64,000 nucleotides of DNA, from NCBI GenBank assembly GCA_022496805.1, contig CM040099.1:21126031-21190030 (forward strand). The letters run 5' to 3'. Positions 11,290 to 21,157 of this stretch are shown here, piece by piece (within the stretch, counting starts at the first letter, position 1; every line of letters begins with the position of its first letter). Both the position numbers and the translations under genes were made by a program. The stretch comes from Pohlia nutans. Taxonomy: Eukaryota; Streptophyta; Bryopsida; Bryales; Mniaceae. The notes beneath the pieces are model-generated. The model did not search any database and was not told where the DNA came from. It saw nothing but the letters and a program-made list of their open reading frames with translations.

Positions 11290-12216
11290 CGGTTGAGGGT
11301 TTAGGGTTTTAGCGCGGTTGAGGCATACGTCGGGATCCTCATCGACTGGAGCGCAGCGCATCTCATTCACGAAAAAATTGTGAGTATATTCAATCAGAGT
11401 TTAGACCAATTACTGTTTAGCGTCTATGCATAAATGATCGTGTGTAAAGGCAACTGTTTGTATAATCTGGGGTGCGCTTTGAACGCTTAAGTTGGCGAAG
11501 GTTGACTGATTATCATTTCATTGCTTCACATTGCATGTGTCCGGACTAGATTGTTTAGGGTTTAAGCAACAGGTTTGGTTTACGGTTTAGGAGATTCGGT
11601 CATTTCCGGTTTAGGGTTATGTTTTCGTTGCATTCCCGTGATTGGTTAGAAAATTCATGCGTGGATGTCATTGAAGGGTTTAGGGTCTGCTTAGTTTGCA
11701 ATGCTACATGCTCAGTCTCGCGGGTCTCGATCAGGCTGGCTTCATTTCTTTACTGCAGTGTACATTTTAAGTGGCAAATGTATAATAGCCCGAAAACATT
11801 GTTTAGGTCTTCTGAAATGGTACACTCGCCTGGCGTGATGGATTGACATTAGATTTGGAATACTGATCATGTAAATCTCTGTTTCGGGTTAGGGAGAGTC
11901 ACCTGCTTTGTTTGCAGTGCTACATACTCAGTCTCGCAAGTCTCGGTCAGGGTGGCTTCATTTGTTTACTACAGAGTGCATTCTTAGTGGCAAATGTATG
12001 TGGGATGTTGACTTTCTTTATGTCTCGTCACAGGATCCAGTGGCATGGCGTGATGATTTCATATATGTTCTTTATTGCTGATTAGGTGGTTCAGGGTCTG
12101 GGATAGGGTCTCGCCTACTTCTCGGGCTCGTGTAGTTTATTGCCTTGTTTGTAGATGGGTTCATATACTAATTACATGAATGTCTCGGTACAGGGAGTAC
12201 CAACTGGGAGGGCACA
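11290..12216 (+). promoter_or_regulatory. leader and first-intron region with telo-box cluster
   Basis: Telo-box-like GGGTTTAGGG/TTTAGGGTTTA motifs occur at about 11296, 11553, 11608 and 11676. A probable donor AAAAATT-GTGAGTA lies near 11379, and an acceptor GGTACAG-GGAGTACC ends near 12193, just before the ATG at 12217. The stretch is therefore read as a 5' untranslated exon plus intron. It also holds eight or so GTCTCG motifs. Telo boxes are known plant promoter/leader elements of highly expressed genes. Their use here is inference. Confidence 0.45.
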
Positions 12217-13326
12217 ATGGTGCGAGAGATTTTCAGCGATGCGGATTTGAAGGCCCCAAGAATTCGCTTGCAGGGCGGGATTGTTCAGGAGCGAATAACT
12301 ATAGACAAGCATTACTATTTGGAGACATGGACAAAAGAGGAATGGGGACGAATGCTCGTAGAATGCCACAACTCCCCGGTTTTCTATACACACAAGAAAT
12401 TTTATTGCGTGCTCTGTCCGATAGAGAGTAGACATTTAATGAAGAAGCACCGTTTAAACAACCACCGTCGGATAGACCACGACGGGTTGAAGTTCTATCC
12501 GAATGCATTGGAGCAAAATTGGCCTGCCCTTTTGGGTGGAGACCACAAGAACCACCCTAAAACTCCGAAGGAGCTTATTGACGATTGGTGGACAAAGCAT
12601 CCGGATGGTCAGCCACTGGTGAAGCAGGAAGTGAAGGAAGAGCGAGATGTGGACTCCGTTTTGGCCGCTCCCGCTCGGATCGAGTATGATGACGACGACT
12701 TCGAGGACGTGGGTTCAAAGAAGTCTAAAAAGGCCCGAAGAAAAGCGAAGCAAAAGCCCCAGCGATTCAAGCCCGAGGTTAAGAAAGAGGAGCCAGAAAC
12801 GGAGCCTGTCGAGGTTGGCCCTGCGTGCACGGTTAGAGCCCCCAAACCGCCAAAGTTTTGTGAACCATGTGGTCGCTTCCCTTCAACTTTCCACGTCTCC
12901 ATGCGACACTCTACCCGAGACGTTGATCGAAGTGGGAGAGTGGAGGAGGACGTTGCCCGAAACTCCGGTAAGGGCAAGGAGCAGGGGATGGAGTCGGGCC
13001 GAGACGGTCATGCAAGCGGGCCAACAGAGGGGGTAGTGATTGGAGAGGGAGGTGCCCACGGTAAGGGGAAGGAGAGGAAGATGGAGTCGGGCCGAGACGT
13101 TCAGGCCAGCAGTTCAGGAGCGGGTGGCGCGGTTGGAGACGACGGCAAGGAGAAGAAGAGGGAGGTGCCCTCAGATAGTGATCGGGGCAAGGAGAAGAAG
13201 AGAAAGGTGGAGGGTTTAGTCTATGAAAGGAAGGGCTCTCGCCCTTCCAACTCCGGTGGTGCTGGGGGCACGTCCTTCGAGTCCAGCAGTTCTTCCCTCT
13301 ACTTCGGGGGAGGAGCTGCATTCTAG
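12217..13326 (+). CDS. MULE-encoded zinc-finger-like basic protein, 369 aa
   Basis: Unrecognised protein read from the first ATG after a credible splice acceptor. Residues ~60-90 contain a Cys-x2-Cys followed by several His (YCVLCPIESRHLMKKHRLNNH), suggesting a C2H2-like zinc finger. A second Cys-x2-Cys...His-x4-His-like set lies near residues 215-232 (FCEPCGRFPSTFHVSMRH). Between them are an acidic patch (YDDDDFEDV) and a strong nuclear-localisation-like run (KKSKKARRKAKQK). The C-terminal third is low-complexity, rich in Gly, Ser, Lys and Glu. It lies just inside the left terminal repeat and upstream of the Ulp1-like gene. The tail overlaps another open frame (from 13223) that leads into the next gene, so the two may be one gene joined by splicing or split by a frameshift. 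By position and nuclear character it is a candidate DNA-binding accessory protein of the element. That role is inference. Confidence 0.6.
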   Translation: MVREIFSDADLKAPRIRLQGGIVQERITIDKHYYLETWTKEEWGRMLVECHNSPVFYTHKKFYCVLCPIESRHLMKKHRLNNHRRIDHDGLKFYPNALEQNWPALLGGDHKNHPKTPKELIDDWWTKHPDGQPLVKQEVKEERDVDSVLAAPARIEYDDDDFEDVGSKKSKKARRKAKQKPQRFKPEVKKEEPETEPVEVGPACTVRAPKPPKFCEPCGRFPSTFHVSMRHSTRDVDRSGRVEEDVARNSGKGKEQGMESGRDGHASGPTEGVVIGEGGAHGKGKERKMESGRDVQASSSGAGGAVGDDGKEKKREVPSDSDRGKEKKRKVEGLVYERKGSRPSNSGGAGGTSFESSSSSLYFGGGAAF

Positions 13327-16300
13327 CTCCATCCAAATGGAAGTGGATAGCGAAAGACAGGCAGTTGCACCTTCTATCACAGACAGTGAACGTCTCCGCA
13401 GGCAGCGCGAGGAGGAGCTTCTGAAATTCACTCGGGATGGCAAGACCGCCATAGCCGAAGAAGCACTAACTCCGAGCACCAACTCCTCTTCCCAAAACCG
13501 GTCTCGCTATACTGCTCATAGACTGCGGCCTTATGAGAGACGACACCAATACCTGCTCGTCGTGGACAGCAGACGAAATGGTGGGGAAGGTCTCGGCCTT
13601 TTGGAGAAGGGGACACTTTTGAGAATGCAATATGCCAGGCAGATGGCAAATTCTCGTGGCTCAAACGAAAGGTAAAAATACTCTCCTTTAGTAGGGTTGA
13701 TGTTCCTATTGTTTGGCGTGGTTCATACGCTTCCGTGGGGTTCACGTTTGTGTACTTACAATTGCTCCTGTACTGCAGCATCCGGACATGTACACAGCCG
13801 AGGAGGTGGCCAAAGTCAACGACACCATATCATGGCTGGAGGGTGGCGATGAGAAGGCCAGCGAGACCCACAATGGATGTTTGGAGACGTACAAGTATTT
13901 TGCGAGCCTGTCGTTGATCAAGGATTTCCGGGCGAGACAGGATGATATGCAAAAGCGAGTACGTCGAGAGAGGGAGGAGTGGGTGCGCGAGCAGCTACGC
14001 CAATGGGATGAGACAAAAGCTTTGGAGGTGGAGAGATGCGTGTGGGGCTGGCATCCCTTATACCATATGTGTACGGGTAACAGTCTGCTGTCTCAGAGGA
14101 TGCCACCCCTGCCATGGAAGCATACCATGGAAGAGGCAAAGACGGTTGTGAGTGCCCTACGTTCAAGGACACTTCACCTTTTAGCCCCTACCAGTGCCTG
14201 TCTCCTTCGCCTATATTCTATCTTGGCCAAAGTAGAGTACGGCTTAGTGGATCCCATGACAGGAGCCACTAACAACGAGACCCTTTAGAAGTGGGCTGAT
14301 GACACTATCCGTCTCGAGGGAGCGTCCGCAATGCTCGTTGCAGTGGGGGCTGCGCTATTTGGCGTACCTGATGACGCAATACTGGATACGGGCTTCACAC
14401 CGGAGGTATCCGCTGCTGCATTGAAAGCGGTGCAAGAAGGGAAGTGGACACCTTTCAGGAAGTGGGTCATGCATACGCAAAGTCGAGGTGTAGAGGACTA
14501 CGCTGTCTCGGAGCCAGACATCTTTGCAGCGCTGTGGTGTAATTTGTCCAAGGAGTCCGTGTGTAGACCGGCCGGTCCAGCAGCGCAGTTACGGGACTAC
14601 TTTGCACGACGGGAGGATTTAGATATCCACTTCTTCTCGGTTCGAAACCTAGGTAAGTTCTATTCCAACGTGTATTCGTTTTCATTTATGCGAGACCAAA
14701 TCATGTGTGCTGTCTCGGGTTATTCATTGTCGTGGATGCTCTACCTTACTCACTTCCATCCCTGGTTTCCAGATGCAGCTGATGTGAACCTGTATAAAGC
14801 AGGTGTTTTGTGTTCCGAGAAAGTGTCGAGTGTGGTTTTGGGTGTGGCACGCAAGAGGTGGGACATGTGCGAATGGCCGAAGCCCAGACAAGCACCGCCT
14901 GCACAAGAAGCCGCACCAGTCCAACCAGAAGGTGAGGCGAGACTGGACCCAGGAGAAGCCGCACCGGTTGAAGCGGAAGCCAAGGTGAGACTGAATCCGG
15001 GAGAAGCCGCACCAGTCCAAGCGGAAGCTGAGGCGAGACTGGACCCAGAAGAAACCGCACCAGTCGACGCGGAAGCGGAGGCGAGACTGAATCTGGGAGA
15101 AGCCGCACCAGTCCAAGCGGAAGCTGAGGCGAGACTCGACCCAGAAGAAACCGCACCAATCGACGCGGAAGCGGAGGCGAGACTGAATCCGGGAGAAGCC
15201 GCACCAGTCCAAGCGAAAGCTGAGGCGAGACTCGACCCAGAAGAAACCGCACTAGTCGAAGCACAAGCTGAGGCGAGAGTGGACCGAAGAGGAGCCGCAC
15301 CAGTCGAAGCAAATGATGATGCGAGACAGGAGCCTCGACTCGAAGCAACGGAGACAGAGGTGGTTGCGGAGGGTGTTGTGGGACCGAAACCCCCACCGGC
15401 GGAGGTAGCGGTCATTCTGGATCGCCCAAGCGAAGGTAACTCCGAGACTGCTCTCGAGGTGATCGAGCTAGGGACAGGTCACGTGGGAGACCTTATTCCC
15501 AGGATTTTCCAGTTGGACCCGGGAAACTTTGTTCATCCGAACAAGCTGTTGGTGGGGGGGCGTCAATGGCATTTTGAGTTCATGAATCCCGAGACTCCGC
15601 TCCGAGACAGCACCGTGAGACCTACGAAGTTGAAGAACGAGTTCGCCGTGCAAGTTGAAGGGTGGTCATGGAGCACGTTAATGAAACTCTTGAACTTCCC
15701 CTACCACTACAACAGTCTGAGGTGACGATACCCTAACCACTCTTGAAATTTCTGAATTGATATTTCGTTATAATGTTGTTATAAGACCGGATTGTTCCAA
15801 TTTCTGTCTCGTTTCTAACATATGCTGATGGAAATACCAGGGAAATGCAAGGAAATGAACTTCAATCTGAACACAAGGTTGGAGTCACTGCAGTGTATTT
15901 CTTTGATGACATTCGCAGGCTAGTCCTGGTTCCCACAAAAATTCAGGACTGGGACTGCATCATCGAGCCCTGTAAAATGCTCCGAGACCCCTTTCTGGAT
16001 CTCGGACTCTGCTCCCTGGTGCTCCGAGCACCGAATTGGCTCCGAGACAGGATTCACGTCGTCAGCTCAAATCTGACCGGGATCTTGCCCTACTACTTGG
16101 TAGAGAACAAGGATAGTTGGGAGTGGCTTGGTGACATGGGTCTCAAATTCTTCCAAGGCTGCAGTGGTCAAGAAGACACCCTCGTGGTCCCCTATATGGA
16201 TAACCAGCATTGGAGTCTCGCAATAGTGGAGGACAAGAGGACGATGTTGATGGGGACCAGGAACGTAGTCCACGACACAAAGGCCTTTGACGACTTCGTC

Positions 16301-16915
16301 ATGTTTATCAGCTCTGCTTGGGGTATAGTGCGAGGATTTCGGCCAGGTTCCTCGGAATGGGTCCGTCTCGTGGCGCGGAAATGGAAGAACATGGAATGGC
16401 CAAACCAACGATCGGACTGGAAATGCGGGTACATGCTCATCGTCATGTTGTGGCAGTACTTGCAGTACCGGGGTCTTGAAACTCCAGACCCCGTCGCGTT
16501 CGAGAAAGCAGACGTAATGCGGGCGAAGTGGCTGGATTGGAATGGAGAGTTATGTGCTCGGTTTCTGCTGTAGTTGATATATTGCGAGACAGCCAGGCCA
16601 GATCACAGGTACCCGAAGCCTCGCTTTGTACTTGATCTCGCTGAACATCAACTTGTTTACCGCGAGATTGAGGCTCCTACTTGGGCGAGACAGGAGGGTG
16701 GGCGCACCATATACGGCCTTGATGATGTATTGGGACCCATCCGAGACGTTGAAGATGTCAACGTCCAAGCCCCTCCATTTCCAGAGGAGGAGGAAGCTCA
16801 CGAGACCAGAGCAAGGGTGGAGGCGGACAAGAAGGCGAGACGAGACAATCTCGAAAAGCTGTGGTCCTTGCGGACAAATGTGGAGCCGGGTCCGAGCAAT
16901 GTGACAATCTTGTAG
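13223..16915 (+). pseudogene. Ulp1/C48 cysteine-protease-like gene of the MULE, interrupted
   Basis: An open frame enters from 13223-13675, though the join to the next exon across the candidate intron 13673-13778 does not keep frame as read. From 13779 a frame runs to 15721, intron 15722-15840 (AG-GTGACG...TACCAG-G) keeps phase, and coding continues to 16573 and then 16915. In-frame TAG codons at 14286 and 16571 interrupt it, and both would be CAG with one C-to-T change. The C-terminal part looks like a C48 peptidase. It has a His-Trp motif (YMDNQHWSLAIVED, His codon 16208-16210) and a Gln...Cys-Gly motif (NQRSDWKCGYML, Cys codon 16424-16426). The usual Asp of the DS motif after the His strand is not visible (MGTRN there), so catalysis is doubtful. 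A Pro/Ala/Glu repeat encoded at 14900-15330 precedes the domain. Such proteases process SUMO-like proteins, but their role in MULEs is unknown. Confidence 0.65.
14900..15330 (+). repeat. coding minisatellite, 57-bp period
   Basis: About seven to eight tandem units encode a ~19-residue repeat of the type EAAPVQAEAEARLDPE. Alternating unit types (LDPE and LNPG) imply a 114-bp higher-order period. Most units carry one GCGAGACT, so the array multiplies the CGAGAC motif found throughout the MULE. Confidence 0.85.
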
Positions 16916-17095
16916 GGTATAATGTCTTAGGGAATGTAGTACATAGAATTTTGTTAGTTTTTTTTTTTTTTTGCAGATGTACAGATTTTTCTCTGTGAAA
17001 CTTGTACATAATACGTCCTGCAGCGAGACTGCGCCAATTTCAAATTCAGGCTTCGGTGATATAGTCTCATCGGTAGAACGGTGACATTGGAATAC

Positions 17096-19378
17096 TCATC
17101 CTTGTAAATTAAAAGAGTTGAAAGGTTGGCCCAAAATTACCGGATAGGCACTAAGGTTTTGAACAAAGAAATTTTGTTCAACTTCCACATCTCCAATCTT
17201 TGTGGGTATCGCAGGGCAAGCTCCATGTAATCGAGTCCGCCCGCTATTGGCTGATTTCATGATCCAGCCATGGTCTATGTCAATTGGCCATTTGCCCTTC
17301 TCATAGACATTCCGAGACATAATGTTGATCTCAGAACCATGGTCAACAAGGGCCAAAACATGTTCATCAAGCCCTCCCAGCTTCATTTTTGTCTCAGTGG
17401 TGGCTCTGGCCCAAAATGGTAGATCATACTCAATTATTTCTTCATTTTCTCTCATGTTGGGAAGATCATAAGAGCACTCAAAAGTCTGTGTCTCATGGCC
17501 TTCATCCTTTGGAACTTCTTCTTTTTGAGTCACCTCATCACCCATCACGACAAATACTTCACCAATCTCCATCTCTTCCTCTTCGGTCATGTGGGTGTCT
17601 AAAGCTTTGACCATCACAGCCTCAGCTGTCATTTGTCTCTTCCTCTTGATGATGTCAATGATTAGATCATGAAAATCTTTCTTTGCTATGCCAAGTGCTT
17701 TCCTCAAAGTGAATTCGATCTTGGCATCCAAGATCCTTTCCTCTAATATTCCCTTCATGTCAATAGAGGTCTCAATGTCTGACAGAAGCTTGTAAGTAGG
17801 CACTCTCCCCTTTGCCTTGCCAGAATCTCCTTTCTCTTGGCCCTTTTTGCTATCACTGGACTGTCCCCAATCCTTCTCAGGTAGTGGTGCATCTCCTGGA
17901 TGTACAGTGCTAGGGCTTGCTGTCTTTGAGCGTGTAGGAACCCTCTTCCTCATTTCTGTATCAGGATCATTTTGTAATTGAATTCTCCTCTTTGATACTG
18001 GCTCCTCACTATTCTCAGCGTCAAGTCTTCCACGTTTCTCCTCAACTGAGGCCTCATGCAGCTCATCAGTGTCCTTCCCTTCATTCATAAATGCTCTGAT
18101 GCTACTAGCATCTACTGGGTCTTCCCATCCAGTTGCTTTCCTGATGGCTTGAGCCCCTCTCTTCATCAGTACGTTTTCTTGAATAGATGAAGCACTAATT
18201 GAATGCTCCTCTATCTCAATGTGGTATGCATCAGCTTCATGCACTTGTACAGAGCTAGATCTTGCCATCCTTTCTTCCACAAGCCTCTTCATTCCTCCTC
18301 TCCCAAAGTTGGTTGTCAACGGAGAGCCTGTAGAGGCATCATGAATCTTCCCATCTTTGTAGAAGACAAGAACATTCTTGAGTGCCTCTTCATAGGATTC
18401 ACACCCTCTCAGAGTATGTTCAGTCTCCTCATCACACCAAACACACCTCCTTGCATATTTTCTAGCACCTTCAGATGGTTGTGAAGGAGAAGCTCCTCTG
18501 GCCTTCTTCAATTCACTAAACTCCACCTTTAGCTCTCGAAAACCCTTGATAAGCTCCTCAAGGGCATTTCCTTCAGTGCTCTTAGTAGCCTTGAAGGTGG
18601 TTCCCGAACTTGTTGACGGTGTCGGAGCAAAAGACATTTTAAGAGGCTTTGGTATCTGAATATGCTCAGTATCACCCCTCCCTTCAACACCTCTTGACCT
18701 TACACGCTGTTGTTTGGCCAAAAGAACCACGGTTTCTTCAACCCTCTTCCAATCGTTGGTGAAACCACCTTCCGTGGTACGATCTCCAAGTAGTAGAAGA
18801 AGTCTGTCTTCCAATGCAACATCAGTTGCTTGGAGGAAAAGCTCAGCCTTCATGGAATCTAGAAGGCGTCTCTCTGCCATAGGTAATTGGCCAAACTTCT
18901 TCTCAAAATCTCTCAACAGCTCATTGGGACCCATCGTGTTTCCCGGCCGTTGCTCCACCCACTCAAGAAAAGATCTCTTCGTCATCCTCTCTGAGTCTTC
19001 ATCAAAATACTCATCACGGAGCCGTTCAGCAAACTCCACCCATGAGACAACAACTTCACGGATCTCTTGCACTCGGTCACGGATATAAGGCTCAACCGCC
19101 ACATCAAAAGTGTGCATCATCTGATTGTCATCAGCCTGATGCACTTCCATCTCACAAACGTAGGTTCGCAAGAACTTAGAGATGTTCTTGCCATCAAACC
19201 TTCCAATCTTGGAAACAACAGCCTTCAGAGCCTTGGTGGCACCTTGTCCACCCTGAGTTGCCCTCTGTTGCTCCATAAACAAGGCCAATGCCCCTAAAAT
19301 ATTCTCCATTGGAAACTGCACTCCATCGGTGGCGGCAGTCTCTTCACGGTCTCCCATAGCAACAATCTCACCAGTCAC
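17096..19378 (-). pseudogene. Gag-retropepsin frame of a Ty3-type retroelement, 3' truncated
   Basis: The open frame is 760 residues from ATG at 19378. Residues ~60-230 are Gag-like: an RFDGKNISKFLRTYVCEM-type start, then WVEFAERLRDEYF. A CVWCDEETEHTLRGC stretch near residue 320 resembles a zinc knuckle. Long charged linkers follow. The last ~100 residues are retropepsin-like, with LALVDHGSEINIMS as the active-site loop and YPVILGQPF as the second conserved loop. The active-site triplet reads Asp-His-Gly rather than the usual Asp-Ser/Thr-Gly. The frame ends right after the protease where the element is truncated, so the polymerase part is missing. Gag forms the particle and the protease would cut the polyprotein. 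Confidence 0.7.
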
Positions 19379-19387
19379 CTCAAAGCT

Positions 19388-19405
19388 CTCTCAGTGGAAG
19401 CACCA
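19388..19405 (-). other. primer-binding-site-like sequence
   Basis: On the minus strand, TGGTGCTTCCACTGAGAG follows the LTR end ...CCCAACA after a TAT spacer, which is the expected place for a tRNA primer site. It is not the initiator-methionine site common in plant elements, and I do not recognise the tRNA it would pair with. Confidence 0.5.
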
Positions 19406-19408
19406 ATA

Positions 19409-21060
19409 TGTTGGGTAGAGAGGAGCGCGCTCTGAGAATTCGCGGGGAATCTGGCTGCGACACGATGACCAGATAGCTTGGGAGATCGGTCTTGTCTTCA
19501 ATTCTTGTACTCTTCAAATCTTCAAATCTCTTCCCAGTCCTATCCTGCAATGGCTCTAAAAGGTTTAAGGGTAAGGGTGGGGTAATAAGAAACCACGGGC
19601 CTCGGACGGGTAAAACGAGACGGCCAGACCACGAGCTGAAACCGTCCGAAAGATGGCTCCTAAATTTCAAACCCACGGTGACCAGCAAACGTGCCTCACC
19701 GGTGGGAACAACATAAACACGACCGTGTGGGTGATCAATCCCACTTCGCCGCAACAAAGTTTACAAAACAAAATTGAAAACAACTAGCGTCCAAAACCGG
19801 CTGGGAATAACAATAAAAAACAACGAGCCTCCAAAACCGGCTAGGAACAACAATAAAAGACAACGAGCCACAAGCCACAACACACAAATGTTCTCGTCTT
19901 CTTGTCTTGAAGTCTTCAAATCTTCTTCCTTTAAAGTCTCAAAGTGTTTAAAAACACAAAGAAACCTTCAAGGCAATCTTCTATTGTGGCTGCGAGCTTC
20001 TAATTGATGCTACAGATGACTCAAGTCTCCAAAAGCTAAGTATAATAGCTTTTAAAAAAGCTAAAACAACAAACTAACACTCCTCAAAGATTCAATTGAA
20101 TCTAAGTTACTGTCCAAAAGTTATAAGAGAGCAAATTGGAAGCTTTATTTTTCTTTTGACAATCAACCTCCGCCTCTTTATATCTTCATAACTTTTGAAA
20201 TAAAATTCTTACATACAAGTGCAATAGCATTTTGGAAAGCTAATGCAAACTACTACAATATGTATAATTTTTATAGAAACCCTAAACTCTGTCCATAAGT
20301 TATGGCTAATCAAAGTTTCGGTCTCTTTATTTTTAGAGAGTTTCAACCTCTCAACTTCAACACACAACAACTCCTTCAATAAAACTTCAAATAGATTGAG
20401 TGATAGCAATCTGAAGAGCTAATCTCATAGGCTATTACTTGTGTAAATTTCAAAAGAAATTATCACAGTGACCAAAAGTTATGGTCCTTGAAGTCTTAGC
20501 TTCTTTCTTTCCAAAGGCAGTCAACCTCCAAGCCTTCACACCTTCATAACTTCCTCCTCGGAACTCCAAATTATAAAAGTAATAACTTCTTGGAAAGCTA
20601 TTACAATGACACATATACTCTCAAAATTTCAAAGCAAGTTGATACACACAACAAAAGTTGTGGCTCGTCGAAACCTCTGCCCTCTCAATGGACGGCCAAG
20701 GGTTTCCACAAACTTCCAACCTTCACAACTTTTGCAATACAATTCCAAATTCAACTTATAAGATCAATTCGGAAAGGTCTCATTACAAGGAACAATCTCT
20801 CAAAATTTCAATTTAAACGAAGTCTTGCTCAATGAGCTACATCAAGTCGAAATTCTGCCTCCAAAGCTCTCACTATTCACACACACCTAAACTCCCGACA
20901 ATCTTCAAAACCCCAAGACCTCACTAAATCTCATCCAATCAAAGGTGGCGGTGGGGCACATATGCCCATGCTCCCCTTTGAAGCTTCAAAGAAGGTACTT
21001 TTTCCCCCCCTTCCTATTCACACCTTTCAAACCACCTAATCCTTTGATGATTTAATTAAA
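19409..21060 (-). repeat. LTR-like region of the nested retroelement
   Basis: On the plus strand it begins TGTTGGGTAG, giving ...CTACCCAACA at the LTR 3' end on the sense strand. It has no coding frame. A three-copy ~40-bp repeat (CCAAAACCGGCT-GGAA-AACAATAAA) lies at about 19775-19870. The opposite end could not be fixed because the second LTR is missing. Confidence 0.5.
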
Positions 21061-21157
21061 ACGAAAGACAAACTATATGTACTATTTTCATCCCGCTACT
21101 CCATTCATTGAAAATACAAAGCTTAGAGCATATATGTACACGATGGAAGCATTTCCA

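Larger units (their letters stand above)
17096..21060 (-). mobile_element. truncated Ty3-type LTR retroelement nested in the MULE
   Basis: On the minus strand, an LTR-like region (about 21060 to 19409) is followed by a primer-site-like sequence and a Gag-protease frame that stops at 17096 where MULE sequence resumes. Reverse transcriptase, RNase H, integrase and the 3' LTR are absent. The segment has only about two CGAGAC motifs in 4 kb, unlike the host MULE on both sides. The right boundary is approximate and no target duplication was found. Confidence 0.7.

Noticed and set aside
14724..15415. Long antisense frames over the Pro/Ala/Glu repeat region
   Set aside because: They are shadows of the 57-bp coding minisatellite on the plus strand. 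The repeat keeps all frames open, and the antisense peptides have no recognisable domain.
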